Below, piece by piece: positions 18,933 through 28,781 of a stretch of DNA of 64,000 nucleotides. Each line of letters opens with the position of its first letter. Position 1 is the first letter of the stretch. Under the pieces are notes generated by a model. It was not told the DNA's origin and searched no databases. It was given only the letters and a program-made list of their open reading frames with translations. The DNA is from an uncultured Lachnospira sp. (GTDB taxonomy: Bacteria; Bacillota; Clostridia; Lachnospirales; Lachnospiraceae), in contig CAKRLE010000006.1 of assembly GCA_934359185.1 (NCBI GenBank), forward strand, positions 1 through 64,000, in the 5' to 3' direction. The position numbers and the translations under genes were made by a program.

Positions 18933-20459
18933 CTATCTGTAATACTGCATCTTCTTTTCAATACGTTCCATAATCAGCGCAACAACAAAATTAAAGATAT
19001 AATAGAACAGACCTGCTATAAACAACGGCATCATGCTCGCCTCTGCCGCAACAAGCTGTTTTGCAAGTGTAAACATCTCTGTATAAGCAAGTGCAAACGC
19101 AAGAGATGTATCCTTTACAAGCGTTATAACCTCATTAGTTACAGGTGGAAGCACACGCTTAACCATCTGAGGGAATATTATCCTTACAAATGTCTGTATC
19201 TTAGTGTATCCTAAAACATCCGCAGCCTCATACTGTCCGACAGGAATACTCTCAATTCCTGAGCGGTATATCTCTGCAAAATACGCTGCATAATTAAGCG
19301 CAAAACCAATTATTACAGCAGTAAATCTGTACTGCGATGAAACCTTTACGCCAAATAAGAAGTATGGGCCAAAGAATACAACAAGAAGCTGTAACATAAG
19401 AGGCGTACCCCTCATAATTGATATATATATCTTGGCAATCCATCTTGGCACAGCCATCTTTGACATTCTTACGAAGCATACAAGAAGTCCTAATGGAAGT
19501 GAAAAGATAAGTGTAAGAACAAATATTGATACTGTTGAAAGCATACCTTTAGCAAGCTGTCCTACTATGTATACAAATTTAGCTACAAATGAACTGCCAT
19601 CCTTGCTCTGTGCATCCTGAAGATATGCACTGTCTGTCCCTGCCTTTCCAAGGCACACACTGTCTGATAATTCCCATTTATCTGCAATTGAAGCAAATGT
19701 TCCATCACTTAACATCTCATTGAGCGAAGCCTGGACCTTATCGCGGAGCGCTGTATTGCCAAGCTTGAAGCCGATACCATACTGCTCGCTTGATACATTT
19801 TCAGGCAGAATTGTAAACTTTCCGCCTCTCTGCTTAATCTGGTAGCTTGCAACGCCTATATCCATACATATTGCATCAACCGAACCAGCTTCAAGGTTCA
19901 TGAATGCACTGTTATAGTCGCCAACCTGTGTAAGGCTCTTAAATGAAGCACACAGCTTGATATTATCCTCTGTCGCATCCTCACCTGTAAATGCTGCAAG
20001 CGCTGATGAATCAGACTGCACAACAACATTTTTACCAGCAAGGTCTGAAAGCTTTTTAATATCTGAATCATTCTTAACGATAACAACCTGAGAGTTATCA
20101 ATATAGGCTGTTGACCATGTATAATCCTTCTCTCTTCCATTAAGTGTAAATCCATTCCATATACAGTCTATTGAGCCAGAATTAAGCTCCATATCCTTAG
20201 AATCCCAGTCAATAGGCTGCTTGACAAGTGTCCATCCATTCCTTTTAGCAACCTCTGCCGCGAGATCCAGATCAAATCCGACATAATTGCCTTCTGTGTC
20301 CTTGTAGCCATATGGTGGGAATTCAGCATCAAATCCAACTGTAAATGTTGTTCTGTCTTCCTCATTTGTGTCCTTTGCACCACATCCCGTAAAAGCTGTG
20401 AGCAAAGCTGCTGTTACCATAAGAAGTACCAGCATTCTGCTTAAAATGTTCTTCTTCAT
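18933..20459 (-). CDS. Fused amino-acid-binding lipoprotein and ABC permease
   Basis: A 508-residue two-domain protein. Residues 1 to about 265 form an exported family 3 amino-acid-binding domain beginning with a signal and the lipobox FTGC; FTVGFDAEFPPYGYKDTEGNYVGFDLDLA and the GFTLNGREKDYTWS region are typical. After a linker of about 25 residues come five or so membrane helices with the permease motif EIYRSGIESIPVGQYEAADVLGY (EAA loop). Such fusions tether the receptor to the transporter and are known in Bacillota. The adjacent ATPase completes the system. It is 34 bp upstream of nothing else on its own strand except the cobalamin operon, whose last gene ends at 20494. Confidence 0.93.
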   Translation of the reverse strand: MKKNILSRMLVLLMVTAALLTAFTGCGAKDTNEEDRTTFTVGFDAEFPPYGYKDTEGNYVGFDLDLAAEVAKRNGWTLVKQPIDWDSKDMELNSGSIDCIWNGFTLNGREKDYTWSTAYIDNSQVVIVKNDSDIKKLSDLAGKNVVVQSDSSALAAFTGEDATEDNIKLCASFKSLTQVGDYNSAFMNLEAGSVDAICMDIGVASYQIKQRGGKFTILPENVSSEQYGIGFKLGNTALRDKVQASLNEMLSDGTFASIADKWELSDSVCLGKAGTDSAYLQDAQSKDGSSFVAKFVYIVGQLAKGMLSTVSIFVLTLIFSLPLGLLVCFVRMSKMAVPRWIAKIYISIMRGTPLMLQLLVVFFGPYFLFGVKVSSQYRFTAVIIGFALNYAAYFAEIYRSGIESIPVGQYEAADVLGYTKIQTFVRIIFPQMVKRVLPPVTNEVITLVKDTSLAFALAYTEMFTLAKQLVAAEASMMPLFIAGLFYYIFNFVVALIMERIEKKMQYYR

Positions 20460-20493
20460 AACTTCCTCCAGGTCATAATCTGTGCTGTCTTAT

Positions 20494-21960
20494 TCATAGT
20501 CCAAGCACTTTATAAATCATATCCATATCCAGACTGTCTCTTACAACATCAGCAAGTATATCATACTGCTCCTGCCTGTACTCATAAAAAGATTTTTTAT
20601 TGGCAGTTTTTCTGTCTAATCCCTTCAGTCTGAAAAGCATATCTATCAGTTTATCATCAAGCCCATCATCAAAGCAACCATGTATATACGTTGCGAGAAC
20701 ATTTTCTTTCTGGATAAAGCATTTGTCTTTACTGCTTATCCCCATATGCATCTCATAGCCATGCACCTTTGTCCCATTAAACGCAGCATATATTCCATCA
20801 AGGCCATCTATAACAGTGTCTGTCTGGCACTGCTTTTTTTGATCATGAAATACCGTGTCAATATCAAGCACTTCCATCCCAATCACATTCCCATCACCCT
20901 CAGCACTGCATTCATCCACAATATTTTTTCCAAGAATCTGTAACCCTCCACATATTCCAATAACAGGAGTGCCTGCGTCTATGAGCTTTTTCACTGCACA
21001 TTCCATGCCATTCCCACGAAGCCACCTCATGTCATTAACTGTACTCTTTGTTCCTGGAATAATAACTGCGTCTGGATTTTTCAACTTAGACACATCACTT
21101 ACATATCTTACATTAACACCATCATATCTTTCCAGAGTAGTAAAATCTGTGTAATTGCTCATACGTGGAAGTTTGATAACTGCTATATCAATAAGAGGTT
21201 TATAATCTGCATCACCTGTGTTCTCAAGCCTCTCACTCTGGCTGTCCTCATCATCTATATCCACATAAACATACGGAACAACACCGGCACACGGAATATC
21301 TATAAGACTGGTCATCTCATCCAGTCCGCTCTGCAAAAGCCTCACGTCACCGCGGAATTTGTTGATTATATACCCCTTGATGCGGCTGGCCTCACTCTTT
21401 TCAAGGAGTTTTACAGTTCCATACAGCTGTGCAAACACACCGCCCCTGTCTATATCCCCGACAAGAAGGACTGGTGCATCGACAAGCTTTGCAAGCCCCA
21501 TATTAACTATATCATCACGCTTTAAATTAATCTCTGCCGGACTTCCTGCCCCCTCAATAACTATTATGTCGTTATCTGCGGCAAGCTGGTCATATGCGTC
21601 TAATATATCTGGGACAAGACTTTTTTTATACGCATAATAATCAACTGCTTTCATATTGCCAATCGGCTTTCCATTAACAATAACCTGTGAGCCTACGTCT
21701 GTTGTCGGCTTTAAAAGCACTGGATTCATATATACACATGGATCTTTTCCTGCCGCCTCTGCCTGAACCGCCTGTGCACGCCCCATCTCGCAGCCATCCT
21801 TTGTTATAAATGAATTGAGAGCCATGTTCTGTGATTTAAACGGAGCAGTCCTGTAACCATCCTGCGCAAATATTCTGCAGAGTGCAGTACACAGAATACT
21901 CTTTCCTGCATTGGACATGGTTCCCTGAATCATTATTGGTCTTGCTTTACCCTTCTCCAT
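20494..21960 (-). CDS. cobQ: Cobyric acid synthase
   Basis: A 488-residue amidotransferase (CobQ/CbiP) that amidates side chains b, d, e and g of adenosylcobyrinic a,c-diamide using glutamine and ATP. The N-terminal P-loop-type domain has MIQGTMSNAGKSILCTAL and the KSQNMALNS segment; the C-terminal class I glutaminase domain has VIGICGGLQILGK with the nucleophile Cys, and a late YIHGCFDD. The start at 21960 follows AGGAG by 5 nt and overlaps cobD by 14 nt; a GTG two codons upstream is too near the ribosome site. Last gene of the cobalamin operon. Confidence 0.95.
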   Translation of the reverse strand: MEKGKARPIMIQGTMSNAGKSILCTALCRIFAQDGYRTAPFKSQNMALNSFITKDGCEMGRAQAVQAEAAGKDPCVYMNPVLLKPTTDVGSQVIVNGKPIGNMKAVDYYAYKKSLVPDILDAYDQLAADNDIIVIEGAGSPAEINLKRDDIVNMGLAKLVDAPVLLVGDIDRGGVFAQLYGTVKLLEKSEASRIKGYIINKFRGDVRLLQSGLDEMTSLIDIPCAGVVPYVYVDIDDEDSQSERLENTGDADYKPLIDIAVIKLPRMSNYTDFTTLERYDGVNVRYVSDVSKLKNPDAVIIPGTKSTVNDMRWLRGNGMECAVKKLIDAGTPVIGICGGLQILGKNIVDECSAEGDGNVIGMEVLDIDTVFHDQKKQCQTDTVIDGLDGIYAAFNGTKVHGYEMHMGISSKDKCFIQKENVLATYIHGCFDDGLDDKLIDMLFRLKGLDRKTANKKSFYEYRQEQYDILADVVRDSLDMDMIYKVLGL

Positions 21961-23023
21961 GTCCACTCCTTTTTTCTTTAATATCTTTAAGGGCTTCGAT
22001 TAATTTTGTATTATCATCATGTTTCCCAACACATATCCTGTAATATCCCATTCCTAATCCCTCATAATCAAAGCAGTTTCTAATCTGTATACCATATTCA
22101 TTAAGCATTTTACAATTAATGTATTTATCATAGAACAGCACATAGTTAGCATCTGACTTATACACCTTATCAACAAGCTTTAAAAGATTGTTATAGATAT
22201 ATTCTCTTTCTTTTTCAATAAATGCTCTTGAATCATTAACATAATCTGTGCATTCAAGACATGCTGTTCCCGCCCTCTGTGCTATAACTGACACATTCCA
22301 GCACTGCTGTCTGCGGCTTATATTCCGCATCATCTTTGTATCATGGCAAAGCATATATCCAAGTCTCACACCCGGTATTGCATATGTCTTGGTAAATGAT
22401 GACACTACACACAGATTACTGTACTGGTTCACAAGATATGTAATATAATATATATCGTAATCCATGGTCAGTTCATAAAAGCATATATCAAGAAAACATT
22501 TTATCTTGTGCCTCTTACATATATCCATCAGCCTTTCAAGAACATTTCTTTCTATAAGCTGTCCTGCCGGATTAGACGGCATACAGATAAAAACTGCATC
22601 AGACGATGTAATCTCATCAATATCTATATCTGACATCTTCATTTTAAATCCACACGCTTCATCAAGCATGTGATAATCAACGTTCACACCATAAGCAGAC
22701 AATGCCCGTTCATATTCTGCAAATGCCGGTGCATATATAAGTGCTTTAGAACCAGCGCCCAGCACTGATGCATAATTATATATAATCTCATCCGCACCAT
22801 TGCTGCATATAATGCACTCCTTTGGTAATGCATATTCTTTGCTGAGTTTATCCACAAGCTCTGTGCAGCCGGCGTCAGGATATCCACGCACCTCGTATAA
22901 TGCCTCCTGCATTGCGTTCATAACTTTTTCTGGTGTGCCATATGGATTGATATTAACGGACATATCTATATATTTTTTATCACTATATCTTCCACCATGT
23001 ACATATCTTTCATTAACAAGCAT
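21947..23023 (-). CDS. cobD: Threonine-phosphate decarboxylase (CobD type)
   Basis: A 358-residue class I/II aminotransferase-fold PLP enzyme. NINPYGTPEKVMNAM early and the PLP lysine in SSFTKTYAIPGVRLGYML are typical of CobD, which makes aminopropanol phosphate from threonine phosphate for the nucleotide loop. It also resembles histidinol-phosphate aminotransferases, but its position between cobQ and cbiB decides for CobD. No threonine kinase (PduX) gene is recognisable alongside. Confidence 0.9.
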   Translation of the reverse strand: MLVNERYVHGGRYSDKKYIDMSVNINPYGTPEKVMNAMQEALYEVRGYPDAGCTELVDKLSKEYALPKECIICSNGADEIIYNYASVLGAGSKALIYAPAFAEYERALSAYGVNVDYHMLDEACGFKMKMSDIDIDEITSSDAVFICMPSNPAGQLIERNVLERLMDICKRHKIKCFLDICFYELTMDYDIYYITYLVNQYSNLCVVSSFTKTYAIPGVRLGYMLCHDTKMMRNISRRQQCWNVSVIAQRAGTACLECTDYVNDSRAFIEKEREYIYNNLLKLVDKVYKSDANYVLFYDKYINCKMLNEYGIQIRNCFDYEGLGMGYYRICVGKHDDNTKLIEALKDIKEKRSGHGEG

Positions 23024-23047
23024 ATATTAACCACCCTGAATAATTTA

Positions 23048-24031
23048 TCATGCCAACGCAAACAATATAATAATAACGCATCTTGCAAGCACTGCCAATA
23101 TGAATGATTCTGCTCCTGTAATGCTCATAAGCTTACAAGCGCGTCTTATATCTTCACGGTCAATCTTTTTAACCTCATCACCGATATAATCTTTCTTAAA
23201 AAGGGTTCCGCCATACCACGCATCCCCTGCCAGCCTGAGTCCAAGTGCTCCTGCACACACACTCTCTGTCTGCGCTGAATTAGGGCTTGCATGCCTGAAT
23301 CTGTCCCTTTTAAATATCCTGTAAGCATTATTATAATCCATCCCAAGAATCCATGAAGCTGCAATCATAAGCAATGCTGATATTCTTGAAGGTATGAAAT
23401 TAAACACATCATCAAGCTTTGCCGCACATCTTCCAAAATCAATATATCTGTCATTCTTGTAGCCCGTCATCGAATCCATCGTGTTGACTGCCTTGTATAC
23501 ATACTCCCCTGCTGCCCCGAAAAATGATGCGTAAAACAACGGTGCTGTCACACCATCAGATGTATTCTCTGCCACAGTCTCAACTGCCGCCCTCATGATA
23601 CCTGCTTCATCAAGCTTTGCTGTATCACGTCCTACTATCATCGACACTGCATATCTTGCTTTTTCTGTATCATTTTCTGCAAATGCATCATATACCTTCA
23701 TGCTCTCTTTCTTTAGAGATGTCTGTGCAAGCCCGAACCATACAAGGACTGCCTCAGCCACAACAAAAAGAAACGGATGTATTATATACGAAACACATCT
23801 TATTAATTCTACGCATATAAAAACTGTAACTATCACAAGACACACAAGAAACCTTCCCCTGCGTCTTAATTCCCTGGAGTCACTGCCTTTATAGAGAATT
23901 TTTTCATATTTTGATATAATCATTCCTATAAGCCTTATAGGATGCCACGAAATATAAGGGTCACCGAATAATATATCAAGAATATATCCTGCCACCATCC
24001 CTATTATCGATAAACCAATAAAATGTGCCAT
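23048..24031 (-). CDS. cbiB: Adenosylcobinamide-phosphate synthase
   Basis: A 327-residue polytopic membrane protein of the CbiB/CobD(synthase) family, joining the aminopropanol moiety to cobyric acid. The opening GYILDILFGDPYISWHPIRLIG and the ENTSDGVTAPLFYASFFGAAG segment are diagnostic; YKAVNTMDSMTGYKNDRY and the SPNSAQTESVCAGALGLRL region follow. Length is normal. It begins 1 bp after cobC ends. Works together with CobD, CobU, CobS and CobT from the same operon. Confidence 0.95.
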   Translation of the reverse strand: MAHFIGLSIIGMVAGYILDILFGDPYISWHPIRLIGMIISKYEKILYKGSDSRELRRRGRFLVCLVIVTVFICVELIRCVSYIIHPFLFVVAEAVLVWFGLAQTSLKKESMKVYDAFAENDTEKARYAVSMIVGRDTAKLDEAGIMRAAVETVAENTSDGVTAPLFYASFFGAAGEYVYKAVNTMDSMTGYKNDRYIDFGRCAAKLDDVFNFIPSRISALLMIAASWILGMDYNNAYRIFKRDRFRHASPNSAQTESVCAGALGLRLAGDAWYGGTLFKKDYIGDEVKKIDREDIRRACKLMSITGAESFILAVLARCVIIILFALA

Positions 24032-24032
24032 A

Positions 24033-24590
24033 TCACTCTATCTTCCCTGTCACTTTAATTATTCCATCATTGTAATCACATACAAAACCACAACCATTAC
24101 CTGCCTGCCACGCATAATAGTCGTGTTTTTCTTCAAAATACCAGAGCAAAGTCATTATAGTCCCGCCATGTGCGACGATTGCTATATTTTTCTTTTCTGT
24201 CCGTGCTATAAGTTCGGCAAATGCATTGACTGTTCTTTCTTTAAAGTCCTCTATTCTCTCACCTTCTGGAAAATCCATTGTCCCATATGAATCAATCCAC
24301 TGCTGGTATAAAGGATTGCCAGATAATTCATTATAATTATGTCCCTCAAATACTCCAAAATCACATTCCCTGAATGAATCAATTATGACTTTCTCTTTAT
24401 CCGGATATATAATCGCCGCTGTCTGTGTACATCTTAACATTGGTGATGTATATACAATTTCACAATCTGGATATGAGTGTTTTTTTAGTTCATCTATCCC
24501 AATATCCGCAAGCGGTTCATCTGTTTTCCCTATATAGCGTTTTTCTATATTACCCTGTGTCTTCCCATGACGTATAAGGCTTACAATCAC
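24033..24590 (-). CDS. cobC: Alpha-ribazole phosphatase-like histidine phosphatase
   Basis: A 185-residue histidine phosphatase. The catalytic SLIRHGKTQGNIEKRYIG opens the protein, TSPMLRCTQTA and the late VAHGGTIMTLLW carry the other active-site residues. In a cobalamin operon such a protein is expected to remove phosphate from alpha-ribazole phosphate or cobalamin phosphate. It starts at GTG (24590), overlapping the TGA of the preceding gene by 4 nt, with GGAG 10 nt upstream. Confidence 0.88.
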   Translation of the reverse strand: MIVSLIRHGKTQGNIEKRYIGKTDEPLADIGIDELKKHSYPDCEIVYTSPMLRCTQTAAIIYPDKEKVIIDSFRECDFGVFEGHNYNELSGNPLYQQWIDSYGTMDFPEGERIEDFKERTVNAFAELIARTEKKNIAIVAHGGTIMTLLWYFEEKHDYYAWQAGNGCGFVCDYNDGIIKVTGKIE

Positions 24591-24928
24591 TTTATCTTAA
24601 CTCCTATTCCACAGAACACCCTGTATACAGCCTCTGCCTCTTTTGCAAGCATACAGCATGTTCTTCCAACCTTTTCGCGGTGTGCCCTGTCCGATTCTTT
24701 CAATGGAACAATACCACCGCCGACCTCATCACATATAATAACACAGCCAGGATGTCTGTCTATATAGCTTCTAAGATTTATATCAAACGCTTCATCATCC
24801 ACCATCGAAGCCAGATTATATATACAGTCTGCCTCACCAAAGCATCCATCATTAATATCTGTCACACCAAGATTATATTTTGCATAATCTAATTTCCCCT
24901 GCCTGTAACCACCTATAACAAGTACCAT
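24587..24928 (-). CDS. Short CobU-like protein, probably without kinase activity
   Basis: A 113-residue protein resembling the CobU (adenosylcobinamide kinase/guanylyltransferase) fold in miniature. The C-terminal half ICDEVGGGIVPLKESDRAHR followed by REKVGRTCCMLAKEAEAVYR matches CobU's NEVGxGIVP and RxxGxxNQ regions well. The N-terminal P-loop is GGYRQGKLD, which lacks the Ser/Thr after GK, and the region between the two is about 60 residues shorter than in CobU. A complete CobU is encoded two genes upstream. Role unknown: a partner subunit or a divergent kinase are possible. Confidence 0.75.
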   Translation of the reverse strand: MVLVIGGYRQGKLDYAKYNLGVTDINDGCFGEADCIYNLASMVDDEAFDINLRSYIDRHPGCVIICDEVGGGIVPLKESDRAHREKVGRTCCMLAKEAEAVYRVFCGIGVKIK

Positions 24929-24962
24929 AACATGACCTCACAAATAGTTTTTTACTATCACA

Positions 24963-25733
24963 TCATATATTAATCATCTGACATAACACACATACATATG
25001 CCATCGCATTTTCCATAACACATAAAAACCAGCCTGAGGTATCTCCTGTAAATCCTCCAAACTGTTTATACACACTCCTTTTATACAGCATATATATCAT
25101 AACGCATGCCGCTATCATGGCTAAGCTGGCAATAAATCCTGTTAAACCAGACAGCATATATCCTGTCAGAATGCATGCCAGAATCCATATTACAGACGAA
25201 ATGATAACTGCCTTTTTATTGGAATTATCTTTCTCTGATGCGCCCATCCCTGTCTTCTTAGCAGATTTAAGGCTTACAACTGATATAGCTGTAAATGCCC
25301 TTGATAAAACGAATGTAAAGCCAAACACCACTACGTTCTTAATCTCTGAAACCGCCGCCATATAAATCAATATAAGTACTATCAGGCGTATCACTCCAAA
25401 TGCCCCGATATGCGGGTCTTTTAATATTTCAAGCTTCCTCTCTGACGGCTGGTATGACGATTTGGCGTCGCATGTATCGCAGTAGCCGTCAAGATGAATA
25501 CCGCCAGTAACAATTACCGGAACCGCACACATTATACACACTTTTAGTATATCTCCAAGTCCCGCCAGACTACACGCCTTAAAGATAATCATTTCAAGCA
25601 ATGCTGTCACCAGTCCTATTGCAGGAAAAGCACACAATGTATATCTGAAATCCTTCTCATCAAGTCTGACGCTTGGAACCGAAATTCTTGAAAATGTTGA
25701 AAATGCTGCTATCAAAGCTTTTATAACACTCAT
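24963..25733 (-). CDS. cobS: Adenosylcobinamide-GDP ribazoletransferase (cobalamin synthase)
   Basis: A 256-residue polytopic membrane enzyme that joins alpha-ribazole (phosphate) to adenosylcobinamide-GDP. The acidic motif GGIHLDGYCDTCDAKSS and the later KDPHIGAFGVIRLI segment are characteristic. The ATG shares one base with the TAA of cobU. Six or seven hydrophobic stretches follow. Standard length. Confidence 0.95.
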   Translation of the reverse strand: MSVIKALIAAFSTFSRISVPSVRLDEKDFRYTLCAFPAIGLVTALLEMIIFKACSLAGLGDILKVCIMCAVPVIVTGGIHLDGYCDTCDAKSSYQPSERKLEILKDPHIGAFGVIRLIVLILIYMAAVSEIKNVVVFGFTFVLSRAFTAISVVSLKSAKKTGMGASEKDNSNKKAVIISSVIWILACILTGYMLSGLTGFIASLAMIAACVMIYMLYKRSVYKQFGGFTGDTSGWFLCVMENAMAYVCVLCQMINI

Positions 25734-26284
25734 TAGTTTTCCCCACTGCCTTTAATATATATTGGAATACCTGCTGCCACCTCAACAACCATATCTGCCA
25801 CACCAGCAATCTGTCTGTTAATATATGATATATCAGCAATATACTTTTTTGTTATATCATCATATTCGCAGCCATCAACGCTCACCTCATTGGACACAAT
25901 CACCATGTCACAAATATTATGAAGCCTACATATATCATTTAGAATTCTTGTGGCACACTCATCATCTATTATGCTGCCTTTAAACATTTCATTGGCAAGA
26001 AGGTTAGATATACACTCAAGCAGTATGACATCTTCATCATGTACAAGAATTCCACCGATATCAGCTGGTCTTTCAATTGTCTCAAATGCTGTGTTATCTC
26101 TTCTTTTTACATGTCGGAATATTCTCTCATCAGATTCTTTATCACGGCTTACCATAGTTGCCACATAATACATATGTCCATTATTATTGCCATGCAGCTT
26201 TAGCGCCATATGTTCCGCAAACTCACTCTTGCCACTCCCACTACCGCCTATAACAAGCACTAACCTGTTAGTCTTCTCTGTCAT
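25733..26284 (-). CDS. cobU: Adenosylcobinamide kinase/adenosylcobinamide-phosphate guanylyltransferase
   Basis: A 183-residue CobU with an intact P-loop VIGGSGSGKSEFAEHMA near the N-terminus, the YVATM strand, HVKRRDNTAFETIERP, and VIVSNEVSVDGCEYDD in place of the more usual NEVGxGIVP. The terminal half is less canonical than the short paralogue at 24587, so the two proteins are complementary in which motifs they keep. The start at 26284 lies inside the cobT end (17-nt overlap), with GGAGG about 12 nt upstream; longer in-frame starts reach deeper into cobT. Confidence 0.88.
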   Translation of the reverse strand: MTEKTNRLVLVIGGSGSGKSEFAEHMALKLHGNNNGHMYYVATMVSRDKESDERIFRHVKRRDNTAFETIERPADIGGILVHDEDVILLECISNLLANEMFKGSIIDDECATRILNDICRLHNICDMVIVSNEVSVDGCEYDDITKKYIADISYINRQIAGVADMVVEVAAGIPIYIKGSGEN

Positions 26285-27335
26285 AATCTTTATATGCCTC
26301 CATATCAAGCTTGTCAAATGTCGGCATCCCATAATACACCGATACAGCCATATTGATAAGAGGTATTACAGTAACTGCTCCCGTTCCCTCTCCAAGAGCC
26401 ATTCCCATAGACATAAGAGGATTAAGCCCCAGCTCATTAAACACAACTGCCGCTCCTGGTTCCTTTGACATATGTGAGGCAATCATGTAATCCACACATG
26501 CAGGAGACAGCTTTGCCGCAACAAGCGCCGCAACACCAGATATAAAGCCATCAATTATAACAGGTATCCCACAATATGCACCGCCTAAGAAAAGTCCAGC
26601 CATACCTGCAATATCAAGCCCACCTACCTTGGATATGACATCTATCACATCTGATTTGTCAGGTCTTAGCTTATCAATTCCATATCTTATGACTTCTATC
26701 TTTCTTGCAAGGGCATCATCTGATAATCCAGCTCCCCGTCCAGTCATAACGGCTGCATCCTGCCCTGTAAGAACTGATGCAGCAGCTGATGATGTGGTTG
26801 TATTGCCTATTCCCATCTCGCCTGTTGCAATCATGTCAAACCCCCGGTTATACATATCAATTGCCGTGTTAATTCCTGATATAAAAGCACTTTCTGCCGT
26901 ATCTCTTGACATGGCAGGCTCATTATAAAAATCATTAGTTCCATACATAGTCTTAATTGATGCCACACCACTGACATCTGTATTCATGCCTATATCGTAA
27001 GGGAATACTGGCACACCTATTGATGAAGCCATAAGGCACACACTTGACATATTCCTTGTCATGTTTGCTGCAACTTTCGCTGTCACATCACTGCCTGTCT
27101 GTGACACTCCTTCCGCTACGACCCCATTGTCTGCACACATGACAACAACACATGGATTATAAACTTTTTTCAGCATTCCTGCGCCGCCTAACCTTACAAG
27201 CACATCCTCTAACATTCCAAGAGAATTAAGAGGTTTAGCAATATTATCTATTCTATTCCTTGTATCGTCCTTCAGCTTGTCTGAGGCCGGATTAATTTCT
27301 GTAACCACCTGTTCTATAGAAGTAATCTTATCCAT
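26268..27335 (-). CDS. cobT: Nicotinate-nucleotide-dimethylbenzimidazole phosphoribosyltransferase
   Basis: A 355-residue CobT, which activates the lower-ligand base as alpha-ribazole phosphate. GEMGIGNTTTSSAAASVLTG and VMTGRGAGLSDDAL, and the ALGEGTGAV segment with the catalytic Glu near the C-terminus, are intact. VVVMCADNGVVAEGVSQTG is also typical. The ATG overlaps the end of cbiA by 8 nt, with AGGAGATATA before it. The lower-ligand base used by this organism is not indicated. Confidence 0.96.
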   Translation of the reverse strand: MDKITSIEQVVTEINPASDKLKDDTRNRIDNIAKPLNSLGMLEDVLVRLGGAGMLKKVYNPCVVVMCADNGVVAEGVSQTGSDVTAKVAANMTRNMSSVCLMASSIGVPVFPYDIGMNTDVSGVASIKTMYGTNDFYNEPAMSRDTAESAFISGINTAIDMYNRGFDMIATGEMGIGNTTTSSAAASVLTGQDAAVMTGRGAGLSDDALARKIEVIRYGIDKLRPDKSDVIDVISKVGGLDIAGMAGLFLGGAYCGIPVIIDGFISGVAALVAAKLSPACVDYMIASHMSKEPGAAVVFNELGLNPLMSMGMALGEGTGAVTVIPLINMAVSVYYGMPTFDKLDMEAYKDYDRED

Positions 27336-28749
27336 TATATCTCCTGCAATTATCTATAAATCTTTCAGCAAGTCCATCGCATGATGGAAAGTATATATGC
27401 GGAAATCCAGCATACATCCATTCATTGGCTGTCACGCAGTCATATGATATGCCTTTCAGATTAACAGCCTCATAATCAGCTCCATTATTATCAGTGTCAT
27501 AATAATGGAACTCATGTGCCCTGATACTCTGTCCTGCTTTCATAATAACATTGTCTCTCTTCGCCGTAAGCAAGGTGTAACCAAATCTTACCAGATGACC
27601 TGTATATATACTGTCAGTTTTAATGACACCACACATATCTTCACCAGCAATAGAGTCCGTAAGATACATAAATCCTCCACACTCGGCAATCAACGGCATG
27701 TGCGAAGCTGCTGCATTTCTGATTGATTCCTTTGTATTCTTATTCCGGCTTAACTTTTCAACGAAACATTCAGGATAACCTCCACCAATATACAATCCGC
27801 TGGCATTTTCTGGAACAGCTTCATCTGCAAGAGGGCTGAAATATTCAATAACAGCCCCTGCCTTTTCAAGCGCACGCAGATTTTCCTCATAATAAAAATT
27901 AAACGCTTCATCACGGGCAACAGCAATAACCGGCTTGTCCCCTTCTGTTCCAGCACTGTCCATTGTGCTGTTTACTGCTTTATGCGTTTTATTCACAGAC
28001 AAGTTTCCAGTATCGCCATACTCTGGCGCTGATTCTGCAATGTTCACCAGCTTCTCCCAGTCTATCGAATCCTTCATATGCTCGTACATTCTGGCAATCC
28101 TGTCTTTGACACACTCCGTATTGTCTGGTGTTATAAGTCCAAGATGTCTGCTTTCAAGCATAAGCTCTTTCGGCATAGTCCGTATGTGTCCGATTATTTC
28201 AAAATTGCACTTTTCTCCATTATTAATATATCTTTCATTATACTCATCCAACACCTGGTTATATACAACATCACCCATATTATTAAATATAATTCCTTTA
28301 ACAACATCGTCTCCTCCAAATTCCGCTATTCCAGCTGCTATCGCAAGTGCTGTAAGCGAGGTACCCCTGGCATTGACAATGACTATAACCGGGCTTTTAG
28401 TCATTCTGGCAACTGAATATGTGCTATAGTCACACTTTGCATTTTTACCATCATACAGTCCCATAACGCCTTCTATAACTGTTATATCACTGCCAGAAGA
28501 ATATCGTGAAATAAGGCTGCATGCTGCGCCACTGTCTGACTTTAAAAAAAATGGATCAATATTAATACATTCCACACCTGATATAATCCGGTGAAACATC
28601 GGGTCAATGTAGTCTGGCCCGCACTTGAATGCATTAATCCTGAATCCATGTGTTTTAAGATAATAGAGCAGCGCACATGTAAATGTTGTCTTTCCGCTTC
28701 CACTTGAAGCCGCTGATATAAGGATTCTTGAAAGATTATTCTTTATCAT
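27328..28749 (-). CDS. cbiA: Cobyrinic acid a,c-diamide synthase
   Basis: A 473-residue glutamine amidotransferase (CbiA/CobB). The N-terminal ISAASSGSGKTTFTCALLYY P-loop, FKCGPDYIDPMFHRIISG and IEGVMGLYDGK motifs, the LYIGGGYPECF segment and the glutaminase Cys in LIAECGGFMYL are intact. It catalyses ATP-dependent amidation of side chains a and c. As the only corrin-stage enzyme here, it suggests that the organism either amidates imported incomplete corrinoids or carries the early pathway elsewhere. Confidence 0.95.
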   Translation of the reverse strand: MIKNNLSRILISAASSGSGKTTFTCALLYYLKTHGFRINAFKCGPDYIDPMFHRIISGVECINIDPFFLKSDSGAACSLISRYSSGSDITVIEGVMGLYDGKNAKCDYSTYSVARMTKSPVIVIVNARGTSLTALAIAAGIAEFGGDDVVKGIIFNNMGDVVYNQVLDEYNERYINNGEKCNFEIIGHIRTMPKELMLESRHLGLITPDNTECVKDRIARMYEHMKDSIDWEKLVNIAESAPEYGDTGNLSVNKTHKAVNSTMDSAGTEGDKPVIAVARDEAFNFYYEENLRALEKAGAVIEYFSPLADEAVPENASGLYIGGGYPECFVEKLSRNKNTKESIRNAAASHMPLIAECGGFMYLTDSIAGEDMCGVIKTDSIYTGHLVRFGYTLLTAKRDNVIMKAGQSIRAHEFHYYDTDNNGADYEAVNLKGISYDCVTANEWMYAGFPHIYFPSCDGLAERFIDNCRRYNG

Positions 28750-28781
28750 GTTCTCTGCTCCTGAATAATTATTTATATTTT

